Shown here in pieces: positions 1 to 10,548 of a stretch of 64,000 nucleotides of DNA. Position numbers and translations under genes: made by a program. This stretch comes from Oasisia sp. SBJ-2009 (lineage: Eukaryota; Annelida; Polychaeta; Sabellida; Siboglinidae): the NCBI GenBank assembly GCA_964017155.1, contig OZ024855.1:57100935-57164934 (forward strand). The letters are read 5' to 3'. Within the stretch, counting starts at the first letter, position 1. Each line of letters starts with the position of its first letter. Under the pieces are notes generated by a model, which did not search any database, had not been told where the DNA came from, and was given only the letters and a program-made list of their open reading frames with translations.

Positions 1-165
1 TAATGATTGAAATGATAGTGAGATGACCCTGGACTGTCAACTAACGCAAGTGGACTATCCAAGTCCTCTGGGTAAACGAGATAGCATTCGCCATCGATGA
101 TGTCGAAACCATCACAGTCATCAGACAGGTAAAAGCACTCCTTTTCGCAAAACGTGCCATGGAAG

Positions 166-197
<32 letters not shown>

Positions 198-286
198 GTC
201 ATCGTCATCGTCATCGTCGTCGTCGTCATCACCACCATCATCTTCACTAATCAATACCGATCCGGGATGGCGTTTGTTTTTCACCT
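1..286 (-). CDS. Exon of a modular extracellular protein: poly-Asp tract plus PAN/Apple-like cysteine motif (partial, runs off left edge)
   Basis: On the minus strand a frame is open from an acceptor (tttacag, exon starts at 286, phase 1) to the window edge. It encodes a short basic stretch, SEDDGG, then 22 consecutive Asp codons (165-230, GAT/GAC), then a cysteine-rich stretch: FCEKECFYLSDDCDGF, then GECYLVYPEDL. The C-x3-C...C-x-GF...C-x-L spacing resembles the PAN/Apple core. Either the (GAT)n tract is translated as an acidic linker or it is an intronic microsatellite next to a shorter exon; the frame being kept through the whole tract favours translation. The 1-1 phase matches the three other exons to its right, so these probably belong to one gene transcribed right to left. 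The PAN assignment is by pattern only. Confidence 0.5.
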
Positions 287-319
287 CTGTAAATGTACCG
301 ACGCAAGCTACAAAGAAAC

Positions 320-446
320 GTCAGTAGTAGTAGTAGCAGTAGCAGTAGCAGTAGCAGTAGCAGTAGCTGTAGCAGTCGCAGCAGCAGCAGCAGCAGCAGC
401 AGCGGTAGTAGTATCAGTAGTATCAGTAGCATTTGCAGCAGCAACA

Positions 447-509
<63 letters not shown>

Positions 510-606
510 TGTGTGTGTGTCTGTGTGTGTGTCTGTGTGTGTGTCTGTGTGTGTCTGTGTGTGTGTGTCTGTGTGTGTGTGTCTGTGTGTGTGTGTCTGT
601 GTGTGT

Positions 607-682
<76 letters not shown>
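320..682. repeat. Compound microsatellite (CAG)n-like then (TG)n with TC interruptions
   Basis: Imperfect triplets (agtagc/cagcag) from about 320 to 445 run into a long (TG)n tract from about 457 to 682 with regularly spaced tctg interruptions. The long valine/cysteine or threonine/histidine ORFs here are translated dinucleotide repeat and not genes. Confidence 0.95.
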
Positions 683-685
<3 letters not shown>

Positions 686-1109
686 CATATGTTTTGGAAG
701 CAAATATTTTACAGCATTCCAATTCCATTCAAAAAAGCTGTATATTACCCCCTGGATAATACTTATAATCAGGTACTATGAGTTTGAGAGTTGCCACTTA
801 TTCAAACAGGTATCCGTGCAAGCTTTGCACAAACACAGACTTAGGACCTGAACAGCCCGAGTACAAATAGACATAACAATATAAAACGCCGGCACGCACG
901 AATGTACGTGCGTACGTGCGCGTGCGTAAAGGAGTTGTCAAGTGTTTTCTCGCAAACTGAGTTATCGAATTGACTCTTTTATCTGGCTCATCTACGTCGT
1001 GTATACTGATGTTGTAATGGAAGTGACTACAGCTTAACGGCTGTCAGCTTGGCTAAGACCGCTGCAATATTGTCATCTCGTCACGTTATGCTTCAAGTCT
1101 TGTACTTAC

Positions 1110-1250
1110 TTTCGCAATGGACGCCGTCATAGCCTTTCGCACAGTGGCAAACAAAGAAGGCGACATATTGGAAACTAGGGTTGACTCCCCCTTGTATACG
1201 GCACGTGGCTCCATTCATGCACGGACTGCTATTGCAAAGTGTCATGTCAA
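1110..1250 (-). CDS. EGF-like domain exon
   Basis: A minus-strand exon of 141 bp lies between an acceptor (ttgcacag) and a strong donor (gtaagt at 1109-1104), phase 1 on both sides. It encodes CNSSPCMNGATC, an unusually long loop, then FVCHCAKGYDGVHCE. That gives six cysteines in the order of an EGF module, with the C-x-C near the end and the aromatic/Gly signature GYDGVHC. Phase 1-1 symmetry is the classic layout for shuffled extracellular modules. No calcium-binding D-x-D/N-E start is seen. It belongs with the neighbouring EGF exon at 2467-2571. Confidence 0.8.
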
Positions 1251-1568
1251 CTGTGCAACAGGAAGACCAAACAGGTGATTATCAGAACAACGTTTGCCTA
1301 TCACGCACGCGTAACAATTTACGAATGTTTAGACTTAGAACGGAGCACAATGCTGTGACTAATTAAGGTATCCAAACTATAACTTATCTACGTTTTTTCT
1401 TTAATTATGTGTTTCTTTGTAAATTATATTTGGAACACATGTGATATCTGAACCGTAAGTGCCTCCACACAGGACATGGGAAATCAATATACATGCCCAG
1501 TTGCCCACATACAAACTATCGCTGGCTACGCGCCTGTACGGTCAATGGCTAATTGAGGATTATTTAAA

Positions 1569-1630
1569 CAACTAGGGTCTAGTTGCCTAGTGGCGCCTCT
1601 AGCGACTAACGTCGATTTGTGGAACCCCAT
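1569..1630. repeat. Dispersed repeat fragment shared with 54749-54810
   Basis: About 62 bp (starting actagggtct, containing gcgcctctagcgactaacgt) recurs with few changes at 54749-54810 inside a TIR element. This copy is therefore probably a fragment of that element family. Confidence 0.6.
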
Positions 1631-2279
1631 TGTGGCCCGCCTTTTAGTTTGCCCCATCGTTTACTTACGTTGCCCGGGGAGTTCCGATGGTAAAAATATA
1701 TCAACTTTTGGGAAACTCTAGAGCCGTTGTTTGTTGCAAACTTATATTTGATCAAATAACGTATAAAACCACAAAGTGAGACATGTGGTAGGAAGTATAC
1801 TAATAACCAAAAATCGATCATGGTGTACATTGACGTTTCTAAAATGCGTTAAAAATGGGAAATTATGTCAGAATGCAACTTTAATGTTGGTGATGAACGA
1901 GAGTTAGGTAGTTTTGTAAAACATACCTCTAAAGTGTTACACTGGGGTCAAAAAAATACATAAAGCCGCTCCAATATATTAGAATCGTGTGTGTTAAATA
2001 CACATGATCATAGAAAGCAGTTATGCAGGCAAAAATATAACATGAAGATAGATTGGGAGTGAAGTCTTGAACGTTGTCGGCCACGACGAAATTTGGATAC
2101 GAAAACATTAATGTTACAAATAACTTGACAAGAAGCCCATAATGTATTATATTTCAAAGATATATTTTAGTGATTTCCAAAATCAGTACGCAAATGTTCT
2201 GATACATTGCGGCAATATCCATAAGCCATAGTTCACACATTATTCACTAGCTCGTTTGCAATCATATTTGTTCACACAC

Positions 2280-2353
2280 ACGCACACACGCACACTCGCA
2301 CACAGGTGCGCGCGCACGCACGCACGCACGAACGCACGCACGCACGCACGCAC

Positions 2354-2396
<43 letters not shown>
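2280..2396. repeat. (CA)n/(CGCA)n microsatellite
   Basis: cgcacgcacg tetranucleotides run into a pure (CA)n tract ending near 2396. It lies in the intron just beyond the donor of the EGF exon 2467-2571. Confidence 0.95.
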
Positions 2397-2401
<5 letters not shown>

Positions 2402-2466
2402 CGTACATACACTGATATAGATACGATTAACTTCGGATTCACATTGGATTTGCATAAAATACATAC

Positions 2467-2571
2467 ATTGGCAGCTGTCGCCGAATGTTCCGTTGGTACA
2501 AGCACAAGAATAAGTCATGCTGAGTGGTGTGCACGTTCCGCCTTGTTCACACGGAGAATTTAAGCATGGAT
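2467..2571 (-). CDS. EGF-like domain exon
   Basis: A 105 bp minus-strand exon with acceptor gctgcaag and donor gtatgt (2466-2461), phase 1-1. It encodes [14 protein letters not shown], then [17 protein letters not shown]: six EGF cysteines (C-x4-C-x5-C-x8-C-x-C-x8-C), typical length for one EGF module. The canonical NSPC..GGTC signature makes the domain call firm. Which gene the exon belongs to is inferred only from strand, phase and proximity. Confidence 0.85.
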
Positions 2572-4054
2572 CTTGCAGCGTGAAACAAATAAACCAAATG
2601 ATGACCTGAGCTGTACACACTGTACATAACAAAACAATAAAGGTAACTGCACATGACAACGCAAAGTTGCGCCACATCCGTGTAGCAATTTCAGAACTGT
2701 AAGGACTCCATGTGTAGTGTGGCGAGTGTGTATATACATGCGTTTGAGCATGGGTGTTTAAGGTTTGTGTTTGTGTGTACACGCCACAGAGTTAGATCAT
2801 TAATCTTTCCCCTATAGACTAGAGTGACAAGCTGGCCCGCTGCACTGAAGCCGCTGTGGACCACTGGTAGCCATCTACTTGCACGGCAGAAGGTGCTGTA
2901 CTCACTGGCAGGATATACAGAATAGAACTGTTGAGCAACGTACTAAGTGTAAAAAAACGTCTGCTAAGATGAAATTTATAACTTGGATATGTGTCGCTGT
3001 GCCCCTAGCCCTAGGCTTAGTTAAGACAGCTCATGATTAATTTCTGCAGCGGGCGAGCAGGGCCAGCTGTTGAATGTTTCGAGTTGGTTCACTGTGTGGG
3101 GGTAGGGATCTAAATAGTTGTCACTGTGGTTCCTTGGCAATGTGAATAATGATCCAGTGGGATAGGCTGTAGCCTCCAGCTTAGTCACGCGGATTATATA
3201 GAACCCAAACACTGGACAGTTCGGTGGTTGACACTGATGTGAGCAACGTTAATCCATTTGGGGACATGCTGGCTACAACAATCATTGTGTAGTATCAAGT
3301 ATGGTTATTTCCTGTGTAGCGTACAACTGTACCAACCGACAGAAAACAGGATCCGGAGTCTCATTCCACAGGTTATACAATATATACCGTCGTAGCTTAG
3401 GTTATAGTCTTTGCGAACATATTTATTTACTGCCATTAATTTAGGAAATTAATAGTTTAAAAACATTACATTCATATACAAGTTGACCAACAATAATACA
3501 CGAAATGACCAAACTAATTCTGTTTAGGGGGACATGAAAGGGAAACTGTGGTATTTTAAGGAAACCTGTTACTATGACGTCCCTGGTATTTTGTTGTAGT
3601 TTGCCTAATTTTATTTAGTTATTTTTATTACTGTTGACACAGTATAATTAATTAGTTGACTATCTTAACATTACTACTTTTCTACCTTTCTTCCTTTTCT
3701 ACTACTGTTGTTGTTAGTAATGTTGGCAGCTCTGTTTTGTTGTTGTTTTCCCTATTCTCACATCTACTTTGCATGGTCTGTTTTTTAATGTGCAATTGTA
3801 ATTAATTATATAGGTGTAGTAGGTGTTCTCTGAAAATGACCTTTTTTGTAAAACACTATAACAATTGTGGATCTGGTAGAATGTCAAATTAAATAGTACT
3901 AAGCTGTACGCACCACTCACACAGTGAGACACTGTATACTAAGTACAAGCCTGTTGATTTGTTTCATACTGGCAAATTAGTGAGGCAACTGTTTGAATAC
4001 TTTGTACACGGTTAAACAACACTGGCTAACTGATATCCGTAAATAAATAACGTG

Positions 4055-4185
4055 ATAATTATGAAGAAAACTTGGTGCAGTCCTATGTATATACACGGAC
4101 TGCAGTGGCTTTCTGCCGTGCAATGGCATGGCTGTCATCAGCCCATGTTGACTTCAAAGTGTCATGTGTCAACTGATAGCGGCCA
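4055..4185 (-). pseudogene. Possible decayed copy of the EGF exon junction
   Basis: The sequence tcaaagtgtcatgtgtcaactg near 4155-4176 resembles the acceptor/exon start of the EGF exon at 1110-1250 (tgtcatgtcaactg), and the cacggactgc segment near 4094-4103 also matches that exon. The frame is not maintained and the EGF cysteines are missing. It may be a duplicated, decayed exon. Confidence 0.3.
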
Positions 4186-4333
4186 AGCGATTTTGTTCTA
4201 CTGGGGTGTTCTATTTATATCTATTGTACATGCTTACTTGCATGCGTGCTTGCGATTGTGCATGTGTGAACGTGCGCATTTTCGGGCGAAAGTCATTCTA
4301 AATTCTACTACAAAAGCACAGTTTTCAACATAC

Positions 4334-4564
4334 CAGAACAGTCGTAGCAATCAGGCGATTTATGCCGACACTGCCTTTTTGTCGCGTCGAAGCCCCAATA
4401 TTGTTTGTTTGGACATGATTTAATTTCGATGGATTGGCTACGACAAACTCCATATTTCCGGCAATTTGAACATATAGCGAAGGTCCCATCTACCATGTCT
4501 GCACAGCCATAATCTTCATCGAGGCAGTTCTCTTTCTTAGGGTATCGACACATCAGGAGACGAT
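4334..4564 (-). CDS. Chitin-binding (peritrophin/CBM14)-like exon
   Basis: A 231 bp exon with acceptor tttcag (4570-4565) and donor gtatgt (4333-4328), phase 1-1. It encodes a cysteine-rich domain: NCLDEDYGCADMVDGTFAIC, then CRKYGVC, then KSCPNKQYWGFDATKRQC, then PDCYDCS. The order C..G.f...C..Y..C......CP....FD.....C follows the peritrophin-A/CBM14 (ChtBD2) pattern, which binds chitin in secreted proteins. Spacing is looser than in the textbook domain and there are extra cysteines, so a different small cysteine-rich domain is possible. Same strand and phase as the EGF exons to the left. Exons further 5' were not found. Confidence 0.6.
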
Positions 4565-4881
4565 CTGAAATAAACCAGAACATTCAGCGGTATAACTCAC
4601 TTAGATCGACACGTCTCAGGTAACATAACAGATAATGTCGAGTTATTATGAAACAACCACAATCGCATGCATGCATGAATGAAGGCAAATATATATACAT
4701 AAATGCAAGCATGCCTACAAGCATGACGATGCGCACGTGCTGGATCGTCACTATACGTAACTAAGCTAAATATGTTAACATTTTGTTGGAAACAATTTGC
4801 ATAGTACAATATAAATGATAAACCTTTACACACGATGTGCTTATACCCCATTTTAGAAACCCTTCCACCGTCTCCGATCAC

Positions 4882-5649
4882 TTATACGGGTGTTTTCTTC
4901 CGTAATTTGCACTGTTTGGTGAATGACACATTAATATGTAGAGGAAAATGATCCGAAGAGACACAGTCATAATTAATTACCATATCAGAGACAGATGAGT
5001 GACTGGAGTGCGTGCAAAGCACATGATCCAGCCAGCTCCTAGAGCCATGAGCGTCACTAACATATGTAAACGAATCAGGGGGAAGATACTTAATGTCACT
5101 TGGAATAAAGTGACATTCACTAATAAAAGAATTTAGAAATGGTGAAAATAAGCTGGTCTTGATTAAATCAGCATTAAAGTCTCCAACAATAAAAACATTA
5201 CTTGAATCAAATGAGTCAGATATGGCTTGGATCTTGCCTAAAATAGCTTGATATTCATCAACATTATCATCGCTCTGATATGGTAGATATACATTAAGAA
5301 CAAGAATTGTGGCATTAAAAGTAGTGATTTTTAGACCAAGAAGTCTTTTCTCATCGTCATAAACCAAAATTTCGATGGATGGGTCAAGTGATCTTCGCCA
5401 TAAAAAACAAAGACCACCGTGAGGACGACCACTGAAGCCATCACCATAATCGATGGAGCTAATGCCCCTAGCACTGAAGTCAGAGTGCAAAGAATTAATA
5501 TATGAAAGGCTCTGTTTGGGAAGCCAATGTTCTTGCACAGCAAGTATATCACATGTTGTTAAAATGTTAATCAAATCAAGTGAACTGTTCCGTATGCTTC
5601 TCGCATTAAAGGAAGCAATACGTATACGACAGTCTATAGGTGTGTCGAA
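4882..5649 (-). CDS. Orphan APE-type endonuclease domain of a non-LTR retrotransposon (truncated ORF2)
   Basis: An open frame of about 255 codons follows a TAA at 5652-5650 and ends at TAA 4884-4882. The domain starts with RIASFNARSIR, then LAVQEHWL (catalytic Glu), VLNVYLPY, VGDFNADL (GDFN catalytic motif), SWLDHVL, and SSDHFPL (terminal Asp-His). All core motifs of the AP-endonuclease/exonuclease III-like domain that nicks target DNA for LINEs (CR1/L2/RTE-like) are present and intact. No reverse transcriptase follows and no host-like exon structure is seen. The likeliest reading is a 3'-deleted element remnant; a domesticated endonuclease is a remote alternative. The first Met is at 5574, but the domain begins upstream of it. 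Confidence 0.8.
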   Translation of the reverse strand, partial: FDTPIDCRIRIASFNARSIRNSSLDLINILTTCDILAVQEHWLPKQSLSYINSLHSDFSARGISSIDYGDGFSGRPHGGLCFLWRRSLDPSIEILVYDDEKRLLGLKITTFNATILVLNVYLPYQSDDNVDEYQAILGKIQAISDSFDSSNVFIVGDFNADLIKTSLFSPFLNSFISECHFIPSDIKYLPPDSFTYVSDAHGSRSWLDHVLCTHSSHSSVSDMVINYDCVSSDHFPLHINVSFTKQCKLRKKTPV

Positions 5650-6811
5650 TTAGCTGTGTTGTGTTTCCTTATAAAGATGGTATTCAAGTATCTCTAACAC
5701 TATTGTATACTACCGCTTTGACAATTTACACTTGGAAACAGTTGAAGACCCTAAATCGTGGCTGTTGTGGCAGTTCTGCTTAGGACATCGAAGGATATCA
5801 AATGAAAATTGCAAGATGACAAAATACTGCAAAACGAGTCTTTTTGTTAGCATCTTATTTGCATGAGACGAAATGGTGTCAATAGAAACAGTGTCTCGAT
5901 AGACAAAAGTTGGCTATTATAAATTGTCATATGTGCACGTCCAGATATTTTGTGAAAACAGGAATATTCCACAGTTACTTATTTTTTTGAATATCACAAC
6001 ATTCATTCATCGTTTGTGAATGTGGCATATAAAGGGGATAGTCCGGTAATGTGAACCACCTTTATTACACTGATATTCTGGAACCGTATGACAACATATG
6101 TGCTCTGTGCAACTATGACGAGAAAGGTACTGTGGTATGCTAGGGTTGTGTTGTTATTACACGCGTGTGTTGTTTACATGTTTAATGAGAACGAGGAGAA
6201 AAAGTTCTCCAATGGATTAAAACAAGGGTTGGTAACACGAGCCTGCCCCATAATGTAAGCATACGTGATCGTATTATCCGTGCACACACACACACACGCG
6301 CGCGCGCACGCACGCACGCGCGCGCACGCACGCACGCTCACACACACACACACACACACACGCCAGCGGACGCACACCACGCATTACCAAATGAACTTTT
6401 ATGAACAACCAGAGTATATATATTTAAAGCATCGACAAAACATAGACATGAATAATAATTAATAACTGTGTCATACATAAACAAATGATTAAGTAAGTAA
6501 TGAGTGAAAAACGCCTGTATTGATTGGCCATACAAATACAAAAGATGTGCCGTCATGATGTTTGACGTTAACTTATAACGACTACATTAAGCCTTGCGAC
6601 ATCATCTCTGAAGGGAGGCAAAGGCCGAAAGGAATTAGATGGGCAGGTTAAATAGACACTATTATATATAGCCACGCGGCTGGGACGATGATACCGAGTC
6701 AAGAAGGCGCAACATATATCTCATCCTGTTTGTCTACAGAGACTGTGACTCCCAAATCGGCCTGCACAGCCAATTCGGACGCAGAGGTTTTATAAGGTCG
6801 TACGGCCATAT
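5650..6811. other. No gene recognised; contains (CA/CG)n tract
   Basis: Unique AT-rich sequence with a (CA)n/(CGCA)n tract at about 6282-6362. I see no credible exon. Confidence 0.6.
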
Positions 6812-7232
6812 TTAAAGAACAAAAAAAGGCTACGGCTTCGTGTCATACACCTAATAGAGTTTATACAAAGTAACAATTTCCACATATACTCAATTTTTTA
6901 ACGTCAGCGGTTTACTCAGAATGTGACTTTAAAGTCTAAAATTCTAACGAAATCCACGATGGTCTAGACGCCGCCATAGATGAAGGGTTAATTTGGCTTG
7001 GCCATTCAGTGCGCGGCATTCTATATCTCGGTCAGCTTCCGGCGACGTCGTTAAGGGTCAACAACTTCGAGTCTTCGACAGTTCGTTCAGTTGGCGTGAC
7101 ATCTAGCAGCTGCTTATAGACGTATATCTAAATCTGTGGTTAAATCTATGGTAAACTTTAGTAATTATGCCTTCGTTTTCGGCATATGGTTGCAATAATA
7201 ACAACCATAAAATAAAAATAACCGGTAGTATT
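6812..7232 (+). mobile_element. TTAA-flanked TIR element with THAP remnants, copy A, left part (split by LTR element)
   Basis: This begins with TTAA at 6812-6815, then a terminal inverted repeat matching (inverted) the end at 12720. The sequence is shared with copies at 24951-25782 and 29789-30626. Just before the LTR insertion, starting at 7168, the plus strand encodes MPSFSAYGCNNNNHKIK, the start of a THAP zinc finger with the first Cys changed to Phe. The rest of the element resumes at 12288. Confidence 0.85.
7228..7232. repeat. Target-site duplication GTATT (left) of LTR element 1
   Basis: gtatt at 7228-7232 is repeated at 12288-12292, immediately outside the two LTRs. Confidence 0.95.
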
Positions 7233-7457
7233 TGAAACGTGTCGTCTTGGCCTGACATCTGTGTAGTCGGATTGTCCGACTCATCTCGCATTCATACATA
7301 TCTGATTCGACACCAGAAGTACTGAACAAATCACTTTATTACAATTACAAGCAGAGAGAGGGATAACACTGATCGACCTCGAGTCTCGTCATCTTCCAAG
7401 ACTGATCTCATGGACTGCATATGTCGTTCTATGCATTTACATTGGCATACCATCACA
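7233..7457 (-). repeat. 3' LTR of Ty3-type element 1 (225 bp)
   Basis: A 225 bp repeat (TG..CA ends) matching 12063-12287 with one visible difference. The element reads right to left. A purine-rich tract (gaagaaagaggga on the minus strand, 7458-7470) abuts it as polypurine tract. Confidence 0.95.
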
Positions 7458-7574
7458 TCCCTCTTTCTTCAAAACATAAAGACAAAATAACTAACTTACT
7501 AATGTCCGTATGTAAGAGAAATCACATCATTATTCTAACCATTAGCCATAATGTTCGTGTAAACTAGAACACAA

Positions 7575-9371
7575 TTACAGGTCCAATCGTTGTGGGCGTT
7601 TCACTCGTCTTCCGGGGCTAGTGTATTGTTCCGATTGTGGAAGCTGGAAACGGACTGACTTCTTCTGGGGTAACACGGAGTTACACGGAGGTGGTACGAC
7701 TTGCATGTCGTCTCTTCGCGTCAAGTCGTCTGTATCGTCCACGTTGTCTTGTTGGAACGTATGTCGCTCAGTCGTCTCACGGAGGTGACGACGGTTACGC
7801 CTAAGGACATTGCCTGTCGGAGTCAAGACGTTGTACGACCACGGCTGTACATCAGTTGATATCACATTGGCAGGCTGCCAGGTGTCTGTCTGAGTGTCTC
7901 TCACACGAACGTCCTGTCCGGGTATTAGCGGTGCAAGTGGTTGCATAGCTCGCTTATCATGGTTGAGACGTTGGATTTCTTGCCTCTCGGCGAGACGACG
8001 TCTGATTTCGTCTTTCGACCAGTGTTCATTTCTGATGATCACGGGGAGGTTCGACTTGTACTTGCGGGCATTTAGCATCTCTGCCGGTGACGGTAAGTGG
8101 CTGTCGATTGGTGTGGATCTCAATGCGAGCAGTGCTTTATGCGGGTTGGATCTCGACATCGCTGCCTTCTTCAGGGTATACTTCACCGTCTGAACTTGAC
8201 GTTCGATGAATCCATTCGATTGTGGGAAGTGTGGGCTGGACGTTACGTGGTCGGAGCACCACTCGGCGGCGAAGTTTCGAAAAGCTTGACTGCTATAGTG
8301 TCCACCGTTGTCGCTCACAACCTTGCTTGGCGATCCATTCTCCGCAAACACCTCACTCATCTTCGATATGATGCGGTCACTCGTCACTTTCCCCTCGATG
8401 CGGTAGACAAAAGGGAATTTCGAGTAGTAGTCACAGATGAGAAGATACGTGTCCTCTCGCATGGCAAACAGGTCTGTGCCGACGATCTGCCACGGACGTG
8501 TCGGTAACTCATGCTGCATCAGCGGCTCGTGCGCCTGACGTTTCTGTAACCGTTGACACGCGTCGCACTTCCTCACGATGTCGTCGATGTCCTTGTTGAT
8601 CGACTTCCAGTAGACACAGGACCTCGCTCGCAGCCGGGTCTTCTCTATGCCCTGGTGAGCCTCGTGCAGTTTGCTCAACACTTCCGCCTGTAGACTTAGG
8701 GGAATCACCAGACGGTCGCCCTTCATGATAAGACCGTCCTCAACTGCCAACTCGTCTCGGCATGACCAGTAGGGTCGCAACGGTGCAGCTAGGTGGCGTT
8801 GGCTATCTGGCCATCCATCCACGATGACGGCTCTCAGCGAACACAGTTCATCGTCGGCCTGTGTCGCCTCTCTGATCGACTGTAATTTCTGCGTTGAAAA
8901 CTGTACGAATGACACTTGTATGTCAAGGTCGATCTGCGTCGACTCGCTACTCGGTTGTCTTGACATGGCGTCGGCCAGCATCATTTGCTTTCCTGGCTTG
9001 TAGCGTAACACAAAGTCATACGGTTGTACTCGCAGGAACATTCTCTGTAATCTCTGCGGTGCTGCTGCAAGGTTCTTCAAGTTAATCATCTCGAGAGGTT
9101 TGTGGTCCGACTCGATAACGAACGATTTTCCGTAGACATACATGTGGAACCTCTCGCAGCCGAAGACGACTGCGAGCATCTCACGTTCAATGTTAGCGTA
9201 TCGCTGTTCGCAATCACTAAGGGACTTGCTGGCAAACGCGATGGGCTTCCCGTGTTGAATGAGAACAGCGCCGAGTCCTCGGCTGGAGGCGTCGACCTGG
9301 ATGACACTCTCAGCCTGTGGGTCGAAGTACGCAAGGGTCACTTCACGACAGATGAGACTTCGTCGCTTCAA
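7575..9371 (-). pseudogene. RNase H + integrase part of pol, LTR element 1
   Basis: A 598-residue frame containing RNase H (VDASSRGLGAVL with catalytic Asp; SDHKPLEMI), the integrase zinc domain (LHEAHQG...KCDACQ), the catalytic core (GTDLF, VSDNGGHYSS, SNGFIERQ giving D,D,E) and a basic C-terminal region with RNRRHLRE. It is cut from the RT by a 2-bp deletion relative to copy 2 and has no start of its own. These domains normally remove the RNA template strand and integrate cDNA. The motifs look intact but could not be made as one Pol from this copy. Confidence 0.93.
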
Positions 9372-10008
9372 ACGCTGCGTCCTTCTTCACTAGATCACGC
9401 AGGGTTGCGGTTTGCTGCGACAGGTTTGGAATGAATGGCGACATGTACGTGGCTATGCCCAGAAATTCCTGAAGTTGTGCGACGTTTTGCGGTTCTTTCA
9501 TTCGCTGGATGTCCGCGGCTTTGCCTGGGTCTGGACGTACGCCGTCTGCGCTGAATTCCAACCCGAAGAACTTCATGTTCGCCTGTTTGATGTCGCATTT
9601 ATCAATGTTGAACACCAGCCCATGCTGCAGTGCTACTCTCATCAAGTTGTGCAGATGTTTGTCGTGTTCGGCTTCTGTCTTCCCGAACGCACCCGCATCG
9701 TCAGCAATACTTATCGTTCCTGGGCACTTCTCAAGGATGCAGTCCATCCTCTCCTGGAACATGTCTTGGCTGAGGTTCAGGCCAAACGGTAGTCTTCTGA
9801 AACAGTACCGGCCGAAGGGACTGCTGAACGTTGTCAGACGCTTAGACTCGTCGTCTAACTGCACGGACCAGTATCCGTGACGTGCGTCTAGCTTGGAGAA
9901 GATCATTGACCCAGCAAGCTTGTGGGTAATTTCCTCCAAGGTCGGTGTTGGGTAGTGCGGACGCTTGATAGCTGTGTTCAAGTCTTTGGGATCCAAGCAG
10001 ATGCGCAA
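9343..10008 (-). pseudogene. Reverse transcriptase fragment of LTR element 1
   Basis: A frame with RT motifs: LDPKDLNTAIKRPHYPTP, FSKLDARHGYWSV, FGRYCFRRLPFGLNLSQD and the catalytic SIADD box (the IADD variant). It starts at the SINE junction side and lacks the N-terminal RT part in frame. A 10-residue in-frame deletion follows KKDA before the RNase H region. Two residues next to the IADD box and another nearby differ from copy 2 (GAFG against GVFW), which suggests relaxed selection. Confidence 0.9.
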
Positions 10009-10032
10009 CTTTCCGTTCGACTTCCTGCTGTA

Positions 10033-10361
10033 GAGCGCAGTGGCTCAGGGGTAGAGCTTCGGACTCTCGACTACGAGAACCCGGGTTCGAATCCTGGCTG
10101 CGGCGTTAAAACCTTGGGCAAGTTTTTTCACTCTACATTGCTCCAGTTCACTCAGCTGAATTAAATGAGTACCTGGCAATAGACAGTGGTGGATATGTGT
10201 ACGAGCAGCCTTCGCGCATTAATTGTAGCATATGGCTGGATGCTTCCCAGAGAAGCCGAGATGGTGTCTGAGTGAACAGGTCTGTCAGGGAAGTAAAGTG
10301 TAAAGCGCTTTGAATGGTCCTGAGGATTGGATATTGCGCTATATAAGAACTGCCTTTTTTA
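10033..10361 (+). mobile_element. tRNA-derived SINE inserted in the RT of LTR element 1
   Basis: This 329 bp is absent from the otherwise collinear copy 2. It has a tRNA-like head with an A-box-like gtggctcaggggtagagc (10040-10057) and a B box gggttcgaatcctgg (10082-10096). A unique body follows, and the 3' end (gtaaagcgctttgaatgg...gcgctatataagaac, then a run of T) resembles modules shared by several invertebrate and vertebrate SINEs. The only duplicated flank base pair step is TA (10031-10032 and 10360-10361). It is antisense to the host element and breaks its pol. Confidence 0.9.
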
Positions 10362-10548
10362 TACGATGCTAGATACCCAATTTGTAGGCTCCTCGACCTT
10401 CTCGATCACCCCGAGTTCTACCATCTGGTTGATCTCATTCCTCACGTCGTCTTTGATGTGGATCGGACATCGTCTGGGCGCATGTACGACAGGGGTCACA
10501 GCAGGGTCTAGTGTGATGTGGAACGTTTCGCGGAACTTGCCGATGCCC

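Noticed and set aside
159..851. Long V/C-repeat ORFs
   Set aside because: Translated (TG)n and triplet microsatellite; no stops arise in dinucleotide repeats.
8097..8507. Plus-strand ORFs across the LTR elements (also 31727-32137 and others)
   Set aside because: Shadows of the minus-strand pol frames.
10033..10105. Functional tRNA gene
   Set aside because: A and B boxes are present but they head a 329 bp SINE; no clean cloverleaf or anticodon stem was drawn.
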